Assembly (NCBI RefSeq): GCF_003261635.1
Contig: NZ_QFXK01000026.1
Location: 1 to 64,000, forward strand
Origin: Kribbella monticola
GTDB lineage: Bacteria > Actinomycetota > Actinomycetes > Propionibacteriales > Kribbellaceae
Reading direction: 5' to 3'
DNA length: 64,000 nt
In this document: piece after piece, positions 25,241 through 34,287 of the stretch
Layout: each line of letters starts with the position of its first letter
How positions within the stretch are numbered: the first letter of the stretch is position 1
Made by a program: the position numbers and the translations under genes
The notes under the pieces: generated by a model
Seen by the model: the letters and a program-made list of their open reading frames with translations, nothing else
The model's database searches: none
Told to the model about the DNA's origin: nothing

Positions 25241-26085
25241 GGGACTGGCCTCCCGCTGGGTGTCACTGCCGCTAATTCGGCTCCGACACCGAAGTGGTCG
25301 CTCGGCCACGTCCCGCCTCGTGACTGGTCGAACAGTCGTCGGCAACGCTCGACCTGGAGCGTGGGGCCGTGGTCCGAGCAGCGTACGAAGATGTAGTCGA
25401 TGCGCCGACCGAGTTCGAGCTCCCAGTCCCCCACTTCGGCGGTCGTGGTGAGCGTGTTCTCCGGGGTGAAGGTGTGGCCGGGTTCGTGCGCGTTGGTCGC
25501 CGCCCACGCATCTCGGTAGCAGACGCTGAACCCGTCCAGAGACTGCTTTCCGGTCCAGAATCGGATGCTGGCGGCATCCGGTGTGGCGTCGAGGTCACCG
25601 GCGACGATCACATGCAGGCGACCAGCGCCTACCAGGTCTTCGATCACGCGGGCCACTGTGACGGTCTGCCGTTCTCTCTCGGCCTCGTGGGTGAGTTGCC
25701 AGTCGGGCAGGTGGTTGACGAACAGCATCCGACCGACCGGGTCAGGCGCCTCGATCTCGGTCAGGAGTGCTGAGCACGCGAAGGCGGCGGGTCGAGGGCC
25801 CAAGTGGAGATCGACTTCGTGGACGGCCGTGACGGGCCAGCGGGATGCGATGGAGATGCCCTGTCCGTCGGCCTCGCGTTCGGTGTGATGTACGAACTGA
25901 TAGCCGTCGCCGAGTACGTCGTGCGCCTGGTCCACCGAGTCGTTGGTCACGACCTCCTGCAAAGCCACGAGGTCCGGGCTGAAATCGGCGAAGCCCTCGG
26001 CGATCAGGTCGCGCCGGGCAGGCCAGTTCTCCCGGAGGCCGAACATGTTGAGCGTGGCGATCCGCACGGTGTGGTTGGTGCCCAT
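25237..26085 (-). CDS. Endonuclease/exonuclease/phosphatase (EEP) family protein, copy 1
   Basis: This tandem paralogue of the next gene has 282 residues. It carries VRIATLNMFGLRENWPARRD, LVALQEVV (Glu), VAGDLDATPDAASIRFW, GRRIDYIFVRC and WPSDHFGVGAEL (Asp-His). The start ATG at 26085 is where similarity to the paralogue begins. Its promoter must lie in the 109-bp gap shared with the divergent XRE regulator gene, which contains a LexA-like box at 26161-26172. That location allows, but does not prove, DNA-damage control. Confidence 0.87.
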   Translation of the reverse strand: MGTNHTVRIATLNMFGLRENWPARRDLIAEGFADFSPDLVALQEVVTNDSVDQAHDVLGDGYQFVHHTEREADGQGISIASRWPVTAVHEVDLHLGPRPAAFACSALLTEIEAPDPVGRMLFVNHLPDWQLTHEAERERQTVTVARVIEDLVGAGRLHVIVAGDLDATPDAASIRFWTGKQSLDGFSVCYRDAWAATNAHEPGHTFTPENTLTTTAEVGDWELELGRRIDYIFVRCSDHGPTLQVERCRRLFDQSRGGTWPSDHFGVGAELAAVTPSGRPVP

Positions 26086-26160
26086 GCCAACCGATACCCA
26101 CTCTTCCGGGAATGCCACGGTCGGACCGTCCAGCGAGCGCACGCAATGTGATCTCCATGG

Positions 26161-26172
26161 GAACAGGTGTTC
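26161..26172. promoter_or_regulatory. LexA-like SOS box
   Basis: GAACAGGTGTTC is a perfect GAAC-N4-GTTC palindrome with G and GA outside, close to the actinobacterial LexA box (TCGAAC-N4-GTTCGA). It lies 22 bases before the XRE regulator's ATG, over its expected -35 region (TAGCAT -10 at 26183-26188), and 75 bases upstream of the divergent EEP gene. Confidence 0.5.
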
Positions 26173-26194
26173 GAAAATGATGTAGCATTGGAGA

Positions 26195-27064
26195 ATGGCG
26201 GGGCGTAGTGAGGCGGGGCCGACGGCGTTGCGGATCATGTTGGGTGCGCAGCTCAGGCGGTTACGTGAGCAGGCCGGGGTGACGCGATCCGATGCCGGGT
26301 GGGCGATCCGGGCGTCGGAGTCGAAGATCAGCCGGATGGAACTCGGCCGCGTCGGATTCAAGGAGCGCGACGTCGCCGATCTGCTCGAGCTCTACCAGGT
26401 TGCCGACCCGTCGGAGCGCGAGAAGCTGCTGCAGTTGGCCCGCGACGCGAACAACCGCGGCTGGTGGCATCGCTACGGCGACGTCACGCCGGACTGGTTC
26501 GATGCGTACCTCGGACTCGAAGCGGCGGCCGAGTTGATCAGGACGTACGAGATCCAGTTCGTCCCCGGGTTGCTGCAGACACCGGCGTACACCAGGGCTG
26601 TTGCCAGGCTGACGCCCGCGGGTGAGCGCTCCGAGGAAGAGGTCGACCGGATCGTCGCATTACGGCGGTCGCGGCAGGCGGTGCTCGACCGGGATCCCCC
26701 GCTGCGGCTTTGGGCGGTGATCGAGGAGTCCGTGCTGTGGCGGCCGATCGGCGGTGTCGAAGTACTACGGGAGCAGTTGATCTCCTTGCTCGAGGCGATC
26801 CGCCGGCCGAATGTCACCTTGCAGATCATCCCGACCGCCACCAGCGGACACTCGGCCACCGGTGGTGCGTTCAGCGTGCTGCGATTCCCGCAGGCCGATC
26901 TGCCCGACATCGTCTATCTCGAACACGTCACCAGCGCCCTGTACCTCGACAAGCGCGACGACGTCGAGACGTACACCCACATCCTCGACACCCTCGCCGT
27001 AGCCGGCCCGCGGCCTCAAGAAGCCGAGCGCCAACTGAGGGCAATCCTCGAGCAACTCCAGTAG
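26195..27064 (+). CDS. XRE-family regulator with DUF5753 ligand-type domain
   Basis: This 289-residue protein is of the large actinobacterial family of XRE helix-turn-helix proteins fused to DUF5753. The HTH is LRRLREQAGVTRSDAGWAIRASESKISRMELGR (about 18-50). The rest carries ETIQ-type DUF5753 signatures: WFDAYLGLEAAAELIRTYEIQFVPGLLQTPAYTRA and VIEESVLWRPIGG. Members often pair with a small DUF397 protein; none is found next to this one. TAGCAT lies six bases before the ATG, consistent with a leaderless mRNA, and a LexA-like palindrome overlaps the promoter. A terminator follows. Confidence 0.9.
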   Translation: MAGRSEAGPTALRIMLGAQLRRLREQAGVTRSDAGWAIRASESKISRMELGRVGFKERDVADLLELYQVADPSEREKLLQLARDANNRGWWHRYGDVTPDWFDAYLGLEAAAELIRTYEIQFVPGLLQTPAYTRAVARLTPAGERSEEEVDRIVALRRSRQAVLDRDPPLRLWAVIEESVLWRPIGGVEVLREQLISLLEAIRRPNVTLQIIPTATSGHSATGGAFSVLRFPQADLPDIVYLEHVTSALYLDKRDDVETYTHILDTLAVAGPRPQEAERQLRAILEQLQ

Positions 27065-27143
27065 CTGGTTCTCGACACCTCCACCAAGTGCGGGGGGCAG
27101 ACAACCACCAAAAGCCGGAGATCGTCGGGACGACCATGAGTCG

Positions 27144-27168
27144 CCCCGCCGCAGTAGGTGCGGCGGGG
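27144..27168. terminator. Terminator between convergent XRE and hydrolase genes
   Basis: CCCCGCCGCA (27144-27153) pairs perfectly with TGCGGCGGGG (27159-27168) around a five-base loop. It lies 18 bases beyond the end of the minus-strand hydrolase gene. Confidence 0.75.
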
Positions 27169-27186
27169 TCGGCTCTGATGGTGTGG

Positions 27187-27993
27187 TCAGGCGGTGGCTA
27201 GGGCTTTCAGGAGGTGGGGGGTGAACGTGGTGGGGTTGTCGGCGAAGGCGGTGTGGCCGCCGGGGAAGAGCGTGGGCTCGATGTTCAGGGCGGTCGCGAG
27301 GGCTCGGGTGGTGCGGTCGCAGAGTTGATTGGTGGAGGCTTCGCCGATGGCGGCGATGATGCGGGGGTGACCGGCACGTAGTACGGGCAGGTCGGGCTGC
27401 CAGGTGGTGGTCCAGCGGAGTTCGTGCTCGAACCAGCGGCGCTCGTCAGCCAACTGCTTTGCGGGCCGGTCGGGACCGAACATCATCTCCAGCACGCCGG
27501 GCGGGAGGTCGATGTTCGCCTGCGCCATGAACTGGCTCCAGGCGCCGAGGATGTCGCCGTCGAGATAGGTCGCGATCAGTTTCTCGGTCCCGGCGCGCAG
27601 TTCGTCGCGGTCCTCGAGCAGCTCACACAACGGCGGTTCGTGCGCGATGACGGCGCGCACCTGGTCCGGATACGCCTGCGCGAACGCGAGTGCTGTGATG
27701 GCGCCACCGCTGGATCCGAAGACGATCGCCGGGCCGGCGTCGACCTCTGTCAACAGAGCGGACAGATCCTCGGCGCGAAGTTCCGGCGTCGAGTCCTGGT
27801 CCGGGTCACTCAGGGAACTGCGGTCGATCCCGCGCGGGTCCGTGGTCAGCACGGTGTAGTCGGACGCGATCAGGTCCGCCAACGGTTCGAAGGACCTGGC
27901 GCCCATCGGGGATCCGATCAGGGCGACCAGCGGCCCGCTGCCGCGCAGTTCGTAGTACAGGTCGGCGCCGGGGACGGTCAGGGTGTGGTTCAT
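27187..27993 (-). CDS. Alpha/beta-hydrolase
   Basis: This 268-residue alpha/beta-fold hydrolase starts MNHTLTVPGADLYYELRGSG. It has the oxyanion region GSPMGARSFEPLAD, the nucleophile Ser in VFGSSGGAIT, and the base His in FPGGHTAFADNP. The domain between them contains a helical lid. ATG at 27993 has a GAGGAG ribosome site ten bases upstream. The substrate is unknown. It is convergent with the XRE regulator gene and divergent from a small membrane protein gene. Confidence 0.87.
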   Translation of the reverse strand: MNHTLTVPGADLYYELRGSGPLVALIGSPMGARSFEPLADLIASDYTVLTTDPRGIDRSSLSDPDQDSTPELRAEDLSALLTEVDAGPAIVFGSSGGAITALAFAQAYPDQVRAVIAHEPPLCELLEDRDELRAGTEKLIATYLDGDILGAWSQFMAQANIDLPPGVLEMMFGPDRPAKQLADERRWFEHELRWTTTWQPDLPVLRAGHPRIIAAIGEASTNQLCDRTTRALATALNIEPTLFPGGHTAFADNPTTFTPHLLKALATA

Positions 27994-28112
27994 CGAGGTT
28001 CTCCTCAGCAGTTCGGACTGATGTCGGGAGTAGGACTCCCACCGCAGCCGAAACTCATCGCTCGAGTCAGAACAAACCAACCCAAAGTCGAAGTGGTGCG
28101 ATAGTCGGCGAC

Positions 28113-28436
28113 ATGTCCGCCAATCCAGCGCCACGCCGCTTCCTGCGCAGTGATCCGTCCAGGCGCCGGAAAGTGCCCATCGAGACGGTGCAGCGCTGGG
28201 TATTCGCGGTGATCCTGATCCATATCGGCGGTTCTCCGGCGCTGGCGCTCGCGGCGTACAGCCCGCACATGGAGCAGGTGAAGCATTCCACTGGTGTCGG
28301 CCTCTGGATCATGTCCGGCGTGGTCGGCCTGGCCACGACAGCCGGCGTACTGCTGATCCACCAACGCTCGCTGCTCTCCCCCTGGCTCGTCATCGGAGTG
28401 CTGCCGATGACGGTCGCCGCCTTCTATGTCTTCTGA
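28113..28436 (+). CDS. Small membrane protein of unknown function
   Basis: This predicted 107-residue protein has a basic N-terminal tail (RRFLRSDPSRRRK) and three hydrophobic segments: WVFAVILIHIGGSPALALAA, VGLWIMSGVVGLATTAGVLL and PWLVIGVLPMTVAAFYVF. No family is recognised. Codon usage matches its neighbours, and a perfect 18-bp hairpin follows five bases after the stop, which supports it as a real gene. The start at 28113 is the first ATG of the frame. Confidence 0.65.
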   Translation: MSANPAPRRFLRSDPSRRRKVPIETVQRWVFAVILIHIGGSPALALAAYSPHMEQVKHSTGVGLWIMSGVVGLATTAGVLLIHQRSLLSPWLVIGVLPMTVAAFYVF

Positions 28437-28441
28437 CAAGA

Positions 28442-28482
28442 AGCGACTGCCGCCCTGACTGGCTGTCAGGGCGGCAGTCGCT
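28442..28482. terminator. Perfect 18-bp hairpin terminator
   Basis: Arms 28442-28459 and 28465-28482 are fully complementary (AGCGACTGCCGCCCTGAC) around a five-base loop. It separates the convergent membrane-protein and snapalysin genes and should stop transcription from both sides. Confidence 0.88.
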
Positions 28483-28486
28483 GGGA

Positions 28487-29110
28487 TCAGTTGAGGCCGT
28501 TCGCCCACAGCTGGTCGACGCGGGAGGCCTCGGTGCGGTTGGGGTACGGGTTGGTGCAGGACGTGCCGGGGCCACCGCCGGACATCAGTTCGCTGCAAGG
28601 GCCCGAGTAGTGGTCCGGGAGGCCGAGAACGTGGCCGGTCTCGTGCGCGGTTACGCGGGTGGAGTTGTACTGCTGGTTCTGCTGGTAGTCCAGGAAGATG
28701 TAGCCGCTGCCGTGGCCATCGGTGCTGGCGAAGGAGCCGCGCGAGTCGTTTCCTTCCCGGTAGTAGAAGTCGTAGTTGCTGCCTTCGGCCAGGGTCACGT
28801 TGTTGGTGGCGTTGTTCCAGATCTGCGCAGACCGGGCGATCTGGGTACGGAAGCTGGGTGCGCGGCTGGTGCTGTAGACGACCGTCACCGCAGCGGTCTT
28901 GTTGCCGAGTTTGGCCCGCTTGGCCTCGGCCGATTTCATCACCGCGTTGTAGAAGGCCTTGTTGTTCGCCACTTCCTGCGGGCTGCCGACGTACCCGGAG
29001 ACGGACGGCGTGGGAGCCGGTGCGGCGGTGCTCGGCGCGGCGGCGGCGACCGGTACGGCCACGGCGACCGCCGCGAACACGGCGATGGACAGCATTCTGC
29101 GTGAAGACAT
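28487..29110 (-). CDS. Secreted snapalysin-type zinc metalloprotease (M7)
   Basis: This predicted extracellular zinc endopeptidase of 207 residues starts with a signal peptide ([24 protein letters not shown]). A short propeptide follows, then the mature domain, which begins near [13 protein letters not shown]. The M7 active site is complete: [12 protein letters not shown] (H-E-x-x-H-x-x-G-x-x-D) followed by [14 protein letters not shown], with the Met-turn. ATG at 29110 is preferred since GTGAGG lies about seven bases upstream. The LysR activator often found beside snapalysin genes in streptomycetes is absent. Confidence 0.92.
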   Translation of the reverse strand: MSSRRMLSIAVFAAVAVAVPVAAAAPSTAAPAPTPSVSGYVGSPQEVANNKAFYNAVMKSAEAKRAKLGNKTAAVTVVYSTSRAPSFRTQIARSAQIWNNATNNVTLAEGSNYDFYYREGNDSRGSFASTDGHGSGYIFLDYQQNQQYNSTRVTAHETGHVLGLPDHYSGPCSELMSGGGPGTSCTNPYPNRTEASRVDQLWANGLN

Positions 29111-29399
29111 ACGGAACCTCACTACTCACTCTGGGCGGAGAGCGATCAGTCGGTCACTGTTCGCTACCGGGATGCTGGCAGCGGGCCCGATATTCCGCAC
29201 CACTTCGGCGAAAACCTGCGGGCAATCCTTCAGCGCCGCCCCTTCTCGCACAGGCGCCGCAGCGGATCCCCTTCGCGATCCCAGCCACGCACGAAAGTCA
29301 CGCTTCGGGTGGTTTCGACTGGACGGGTGCCTTGTTCAGCGGGTATAGCGGAAGAAGGTGGCTCCCGTGCAGGGGGACGACCGGGTGCTTAAGGAGTAG

Positions 29400-31163
29400 A
29401 TGATGGCGATCACCACCCGCCCGCGTACTGCGGATGAGGTCCCGCAAGCACTCCTGCCGAGGCGACAGCGCCGCCGCAAGGGCGAGATCGTGGCCAAGTG
29501 GCTGACCACCACCGACCACAAGCTGATCGGCCACCTCTACCTGGCCACCTCGTTCGCTTTCTTCCTGATCGGTGGCGTGATGGCGCTGCTGATCCGCGCC
29601 GAGCTGGCCAAGCCGGGTCTGCAGATCGTGAACGAAGAGGTCTACAACCAGCTCTTCACCATGCACGGCACGATCATGCTGCTGCTGTTCGCGACGCCGC
29701 TGTTCGTCGGCTTCGCGAACGTGATCATGCCGGTCCAGATCGGCGCCCCCGACGTCGCGTTCCCGCGACTCAACATGTTCAGCTATTGGCTGTTCCTGTT
29801 CGGCGGACTCATCACGCTTTCGGGGTTCTTCACCCCGGGCGGCGCGGCCGACTTCGGCTGGACGGCGTACGCGCCGTTGTCGAGTGGCCAGCGGTCGCCG
29901 GGTATCGGCGGCGACCTGTGGACGATGGGGCTGTGGATGGCCGGTCTGGGCACGATCCTGGGTGGCGTCAACTTCGTCACCACAATCATCACGATGCGGG
30001 CACCCGGGATGACGATGTTCCGGCTGCCCATCTTCTGCTGGAACATCCTCGTGACATCGATCCTCGTGCTGATCGCGTTCCCGATCCTCGCCGGCGCGCT
30101 ACTGATGCTCGAAGCCGATCGCCGGCTCGGCGCTCACGTCTTCGATGCGGCCAATGGCGGAGCCCTGCTCTGGCAACACTTGTTCTGGTTCTTCGGGCAT
30201 CCCGAGGTCTACATCATCGCGCTGCCGTTCTTCGGCATCATCACCGAGATCCTGCCGGTGTTCAGCCGCAAGCCGATCTTCGGGTACGTCGGCCTGATCG
30301 CCGCCACACTCGGCATCGGCGCGTTGTCCATCGCGGTCTGGGCGCACCACATGTTCGTCACCGGCGCGGTGAACCTTCCGTTCTTCTCGTTCATGACATT
30401 CCTCATCGCGGTCCCGACGGGAGTGAAGTTCTTCAACTGGATCGGCACGATGTGGGGCGGCCGGGTCTCTTTCGACACGCCGATGCTGTGGGCCGTCGGC
30501 TTCCTCGTCACCTTCCTGTTCGGCGGTCTGACCGGCGTCATCCTCGCGTCCCCCGCGCTCGACTATCAGGTCTCTGATTCGTACTTCGTGGTCGCGCACT
30601 TCCACTACGTCGTGTTCGGCACGGTGGTGTTCGCGATGTTCGCGGGCTTCTACTTCTGGTGGCCGAAGATGACCGGCCGGATGCTGGACGAGAAGCTCGG
30701 CAAGCTGCACTTCTGGCTGCTGTTCATCGGCTTCCACACCACGTTCCTGGTGCAGCACTGGCTCGGCGTCGAGGGGATGCCGCGGCGCATTGCGACGTAC
30801 GGCGCGGACGACGGCTTCACCACCTTGAACGACGTGTCCAGCGTCGGCGCCTTCATTCTCGGCCTTTCCACGTTGCCGTTCCTCTACAACGTCTACAAGT
30901 CGCGGAAGGCGCCGCTGGTCGGCGTCGACGACCCGTGGGGCTGGGGTCGCTCGCTCGAGTGGGCGACGTCTTCTCCGCCGCCGCGGCACAACTTCCTGCA
31001 GTTGCCGCGGATCCGGTCCGAGAGCCCGGCTTTCGACCTGCACCACCCCGACGTCGCGAAGATGGAGTACGGCGACTCCGGCGCGCCCCGCGACAACCTG
31101 CTCGACGCCGGCGAGGACCAGGGCCGCGCAGACCTGCTCGAAGAAAACGACCAGAACTCCTGA
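29400..31163 (+). CDS. ctaD: Cytochrome c oxidase subunit I (aa3-type)
   Basis: This catalytic subunit of the heme-copper terminal oxidase has 587 residues and 12 membrane segments. The heme a His lies in [10 protein letters not shown]. The Cu-B site is in [11 protein letters not shown] (His cross-linked to Tyr) and WAHHMF, and the heme a/a3 His residues are in [11 protein letters not shown]. The proton-channel Lys region is normal. Unusually, ctaC, ctaE and ctaF genes are not nearby, so this looks like a solitary extra copy. AAGGAG lies at 29391-29396; two ATGs (29400, 29403) follow, and the second is better spaced. Confidence 0.95.
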   Translation: MMAITTRPRTADEVPQALLPRRQRRRKGEIVAKWLTTTDHKLIGHLYLATSFAFFLIGGVMALLIRAELAKPGLQIVNEEVYNQLFTMHGTIMLLLFATPLFVGFANVIMPVQIGAPDVAFPRLNMFSYWLFLFGGLITLSGFFTPGGAADFGWTAYAPLSSGQRSPGIGGDLWTMGLWMAGLGTILGGVNFVTTIITMRAPGMTMFRLPIFCWNILVTSILVLIAFPILAGALLMLEADRRLGAHVFDAANGGALLWQHLFWFFGHPEVYIIALPFFGIITEILPVFSRKPIFGYVGLIAATLGIGALSIAVWAHHMFVTGAVNLPFFSFMTFLIAVPTGVKFFNWIGTMWGGRVSFDTPMLWAVGFLVTFLFGGLTGVILASPALDYQVSDSYFVVAHFHYVVFGTVVFAMFAGFYFWWPKMTGRMLDEKLGKLHFWLLFIGFHTTFLVQHWLGVEGMPRRIATYGADDGFTTLNDVSSVGAFILGLSTLPFLYNVYKSRKAPLVGVDDPWGWGRSLEWATSSPPPRHNFLQLPRIRSESPAFDLHHPDVAKMEYGDSGAPRDNLLDAGEDQGRADLLEENDQNS

Positions 31164-31189
31164 CCCACCGGCCGAGACCGGCTGAGAGG

Positions 31190-32071
31190 TCAGGGCCGGA
31201 TGTTCTCCAGGTCATCCAGGAGGCTCGGGTGGACCGGCTTCCAGCCGAGTGCTTCCTGGGTGTGGCTGCTCGACGAGGGCTGGTCGGCCGCGAAGATCAC
31301 CCCGAGCGGTCCATAGGTCTCCTGCCCCACTGCCTGGACCGGAAGCCCCAGCCGCCGACCGATCACCGAGGCGATGTCACGCACGGCATCACCCTCGTCG
31401 GCAACGGCATGCCAGGCGGTCCCGGCCGGGGCCGACTCCAGCGCCAGCCGGAAGAGCACAGCCGCATCGAGGGCATGCACGGCCGGCCAGCGCTGGCTTC
31501 CGTCACCCGGATAGCCCGACACACCGGTCCGTCGGGCGATATCCGTCAGCAAGCCGGCGAATCCGCCCTTACCTTCGTTGTGCACTGTCCGCGGCAGACG
31601 CACCGCAGTACTCCGGACACCGCGCGCGGCCAACTCCAGGACGCCGGTGACCGCGCGGCCACGTCCGCCGACCGGTCCGTCGGTCGGCACTGGGTCCGCC
31701 TCGGTGGAGGCGCGGCCCGGCACCCACGGCGTACCGGAAACAGTGACGAACGGCCGGTTCGTGCCGACGAGTTCGTCCCCCAAGGCGGCGAGGGCGGCAC
31801 TCTCTTCGGCGACGGACCGGGCGACCGACTCGGCGCTGCTGAAGTCGTGCCCGAAGGCCAGGTGGATCACCCCGTCCGCCTGGGCCGCGCCGGCGCGGAG
31901 GGTGTCGAGGTCGCCGAGACTCCCCCGCAGTACCTCGGCGCCGGCCTTCTCGGCAGCGACGGTGGATGCCTCGGAGCGAGCGAGCGCCAGCACGGTGTGG
32001 CCGTTGGCGAGGAGTTCGGGAACGACTGCGGAGCCGATCAGTCCGGTGCCGCCGGTGACGAAGACGCGCAT
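31190..32071 (-). CDS. NAD(P)-binding epimerase/reductase (extended SDR)
   Basis: This 293-residue atypical or extended SDR has TGGTGLIGSAVV at the N-terminus and VIHLAFGHDFSS in place of the usual central motif. SGTPWVPGRAS and VHALDAAVLFRLALE lie further on. The canonical Y-x-x-x-K is not evident, as in several NmrA-like or bacterial flavanone-reductase-like SDRs. A ribosome site AGGAGAG precedes ATG 32071. The divergent TetR gene and two 24-bp operators directly upstream suggest that the gene is induced when the TetR protein binds its ligand. Confidence 0.85.
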   Translation of the reverse strand: MRVFVTGGTGLIGSAVVPELLANGHTVLALARSEASTVAAEKAGAEVLRGSLGDLDTLRAGAAQADGVIHLAFGHDFSSAESVARSVAEESAALAALGDELVGTNRPFVTVSGTPWVPGRASTEADPVPTDGPVGGRGRAVTGVLELAARGVRSTAVRLPRTVHNEGKGGFAGLLTDIARRTGVSGYPGDGSQRWPAVHALDAAVLFRLALESAPAGTAWHAVADEGDAVRDIASVIGRRLGLPVQAVGQETYGPLGVIFAADQPSSSSHTQEALGWKPVHPSLLDDLENIRP

Positions 32072-32086
32072 GAAACTCTCCTGACA

Positions 32087-32110
32087 GTGATGGGACTAGT
32101 GTCCTATCAC
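32087..32110. promoter_or_regulatory. TetR operator A (24 bp, one mismatch)
   Basis: GTGATGGGAC-N4-GTCCTATCAC is an inverted repeat with 9 of 10 matched arm bases. It is centred 33 bp (about three helical turns) from the perfect copy B. Confidence 0.75.
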
Positions 32111-32119
32111 CGTAGCAGA

Positions 32120-32143
32120 GTGATGGGACACTAGTCCCATCAC
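32120..32143. promoter_or_regulatory. TetR operator B (24 bp, perfect)
   Basis: GTGATGGGAC-N4-GTCCCATCAC is a perfect palindrome ending one base before the -10-like TAGGAT (32145-32150) of the TetR gene. Confidence 0.8.
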
Positions 32144-32156
32144 GTAGGATCAGGCC

Positions 32157-32729
32157 ATGGCACGCTGGGAACCAGGAGCGCGTGAGCGGCTCGTCGTCGC
32201 CGCGGTCGATCTCTTCACCGAGCAGGGGTACGACGCCACGACGGTCGCGCAGATCGCCGAGCGGGCCGGAGTCACCAGGAGCACCTTCTTCCGGTACTTC
32301 CCCGACAAGCGCGAGCTCCTGGTCGCCGGGCAGGACACCCTGAGCCGGCTGCTGGCCGAGGGCATCGCCGAGGCACCCGCCGGCGCCAGCCCGCTCGAGG
32401 CGGTCGCCGCCGGACTCGTCCGCGCATCGAGCGCCATGGGCGCGATGAACCGCGACCTCGGGCCACGCCTCAAGGCGGCAGTCGCAGCCAGCGCCGAACT
32501 CCAGGAACGCGACGCCCTGAAGAGCGTCAGTCTGGCGGCCGCCATGACCACGGCACTCGTCGCCCGCGGCGTGCCCGATCCGACCGCCCACTTGGCGGGC
32601 GAACTGGGTGTCCTCGCCTTCAAGCGAGGCCATGCCCAGTGGTCCGAGTCCGACGCTGACGAAGACCTCGCCTCGTACGCCGTGGCCGCCCTCAACGAAC
32701 TCCGCGAAGCAACCGCGGCCTTGGGCTGA
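32157..32729 (+). CDS. TetR-family regulator
   Basis: This 190-residue TetR protein carries an N-terminal HTH in FTEQGYDATTVAQIAERAGVTRSTFFRYFPDKRELL (about 20-55) and an all-helical ligand domain rich in Ala. It is divergent from the epimerase/reductase gene, and the gap holds two 24-bp palindromes, one touching its own promoter. Autorepression and repression of the reductase are the natural reading. TAGGAT lies six bases before ATG, so the transcript is probably leaderless. Confidence 0.9.
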   Translation: MARWEPGARERLVVAAVDLFTEQGYDATTVAQIAERAGVTRSTFFRYFPDKRELLVAGQDTLSRLLAEGIAEAPAGASPLEAVAAGLVRASSAMGAMNRDLGPRLKAAVAASAELQERDALKSVSLAAAMTTALVARGVPDPTAHLAGELGVLAFKRGHAQWSESDADEDLASYAVAALNELREATAALG

Positions 32730-32895
32730 CGGCCCAGTCAGCAGACTACTCACAGACTGTAATCGGCCGGTCGCTGTCAAGACGCGCAGGCGGCCTGGCT
32801 AGACTCGGCGCGCTCGCGCTCGGGCGGGCGCGTTGGGCTTGCGTGGCAGACTTCCCGGTGTTGTCGCCGCGCTCCAATATCAGGGGAGATTTGCA

Positions 32896-33798
32896 GTGAG
32901 CAAGCGTGTCGAACAGAAGGCCCTGACACGGGAACGGGTCGCGGCGGAGCTGGCTGCCCAGCAGCGGAGCGAACGCCGTCGGCGACTGCTGCTGGCCGTC
33001 GGAGCCGTCGTGGTGGTTGTGGTCATCATCGGCGGACTGGTCGCCATTCGGTTGGTTGGCGGCGAGAAGAAGACCGCGACCAAACCTTCCGGCGCGGCCG
33101 ACAGTCAACTCGTCACCGCGCTCAGCTCCATCCCCGCCGACACGTTCAACGCGGTCGGCACCGGCTCGTCGCAGGGCGGCCCGTCGGAGATCACCGCGCC
33201 CGCATTGACCGCCGGCGGCAAGCCGAAGGTGCTCTACATCGGCGCCGAGTTCTGCCCGTACTGCGCGGCAGAGCGCTGGCCGGTGACGGTCGCGCTGTCC
33301 CGCTTCGGGACCTTCAGCAATCTCGGCACGACGCACTCCGCCGCCGACGACGTGAGCCCGAACACGCCGACGCTCTCCTTCCACGGCGCGACCTACACCA
33401 GCCAGTACCTGGCCTTCACCGGCGTCGAGACGACCACGAACGAGAAGGTGAACGGCCAGTACGCCCCGCTGGACACACCGACTGCGGACGACCAGAAGAC
33501 GTTCGACACCTACAACAAGCCGCCGTACGTGCAGAGCGCCGGCTCGATCCCGTTCGTCGACCTCGGCGGGAAGTTCGTCTCGGCCGGCGCGACGTACAGC
33601 CCCGACCTGCTGGCCGGTAAGACGCAGACCGAGATCGCGAACGCCTTGAAGGACTCGTCGAGCCCGATCGCCAAAGCCATCGACGGCTCCGCCAACTTCT
33701 ACACAGCCGCGCTGTGCAAGCTGACCAACAACCAGCCCAGCGCGGTCTGCACGAGCGAGGCCGTCACTGCGGCGGCCGGCAAGCTCGGGAAGAGCTGA
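32896..33798 (+). CDS. DUF929 membrane-anchored thioredoxin-like protein
   Basis: This 300-residue protein has a basic cytoplasmic N-terminus, one membrane anchor ([20 protein letters not shown], about 35-57) and an extracytoplasmic domain with a thioredoxin-type C-x-x-C at C120/C123 ([12 protein letters not shown]). Two further Cys occur near the C-terminus. The layout is that of DUF929 proteins, presumed disulfide oxidoreductases. The VKOR gene begins two bases after its stop, so the pair should make an oxidative folding system outside the membrane. GTG at 32896 has AGGGGAGA seven bases upstream. Confidence 0.85.
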   Translation: MSKRVEQKALTRERVAAELAAQQRSERRRRLLLAVGAVVVVVVIIGGLVAIRLVGGEKKTATKPSGAADSQLVTALSSIPADTFNAVGTGSSQGGPSEITAPALTAGGKPKVLYIGAEFCPYCAAERWPVTVALSRFGTFSNLGTTHSAADDVSPNTPTLSFHGATYTSQYLAFTGVETTTNEKVNGQYAPLDTPTADDQKTFDTYNKPPYVQSAGSIPFVDLGGKFVSAGATYSPDLLAGKTQTEIANALKDSSSPIAKAIDGSANFYTAALCKLTNNQPSAVCTSEAVTAAAGKLGKS

Positions 33799-33800
33799 GC

Positions 33801-34280
33801 ATGACCGGGGCCGCACCCTCCCAGCAGCGCTCCCAGAAGGCAGCCGCACTGGGCTGGCTTCCGTGGGCCACGCTGGTGGTGTCGATCGCAGGCCTGGCCG
33901 TAGCGGCGTACCTGACGTACGAGCACTTCACCGCCGGTACGACGCTCGCCTGCCCGAACACCGGTGTCGTCAACTGCGCCAAGGTCACGAGCAGCCAGTA
34001 CTCGAAGCTGGCCGGTATACCGGTCGCGCTGCTGGGCCTCGGTTTCTTCGCGGCAATGACCGTGCTGTCGCTGCCACCGTTCTGGCGGACGGCGTCGCCG
34101 TGGCCCAGTCGCGCACGGCTGGTCGCAGTCGTCGTCGGAGTGGTCTTCGTCTGCTACCTGATCTGGGCCGAGCTCTTCCAGATCAACGCCATCTGCCTGT
34201 GGTGCACCGTGGTCCACGCGCTGACCATCATCCTGTTCGGCCTAGTCGTCATCCGCCTCGCCCTCCCGCCCCTCGACTGA
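33801..34280 (+). CDS. Vitamin K epoxide reductase (VKOR) homologue
   Basis: This 159-residue four-helix membrane protein reoxidises periplasmic-type thiol oxidoreductases using quinone. Family residues are visible: the loop cysteines C51 and C59 (ACPNTGVVNCAKV), the active-site pair C132/C135 (NAICLWCTVVH), and the Ser/Gly-rich SSQYSKLAGIPVALLGLG. It is co-transcribed with the DUF929 gene (two-base gap), its likely redox partner. In actinobacteria, VKOR replaces DsbB. Confidence 0.92.
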   Translation: MTGAAPSQQRSQKAAALGWLPWATLVVSIAGLAVAAYLTYEHFTAGTTLACPNTGVVNCAKVTSSQYSKLAGIPVALLGLGFFAAMTVLSLPPFWRTASPWPSRARLVAVVVGVVFVCYLIWAELFQINAICLWCTVVHALTIILFGLVVIRLALPPLD

Positions 34281-34287
34281 GGGCCGA

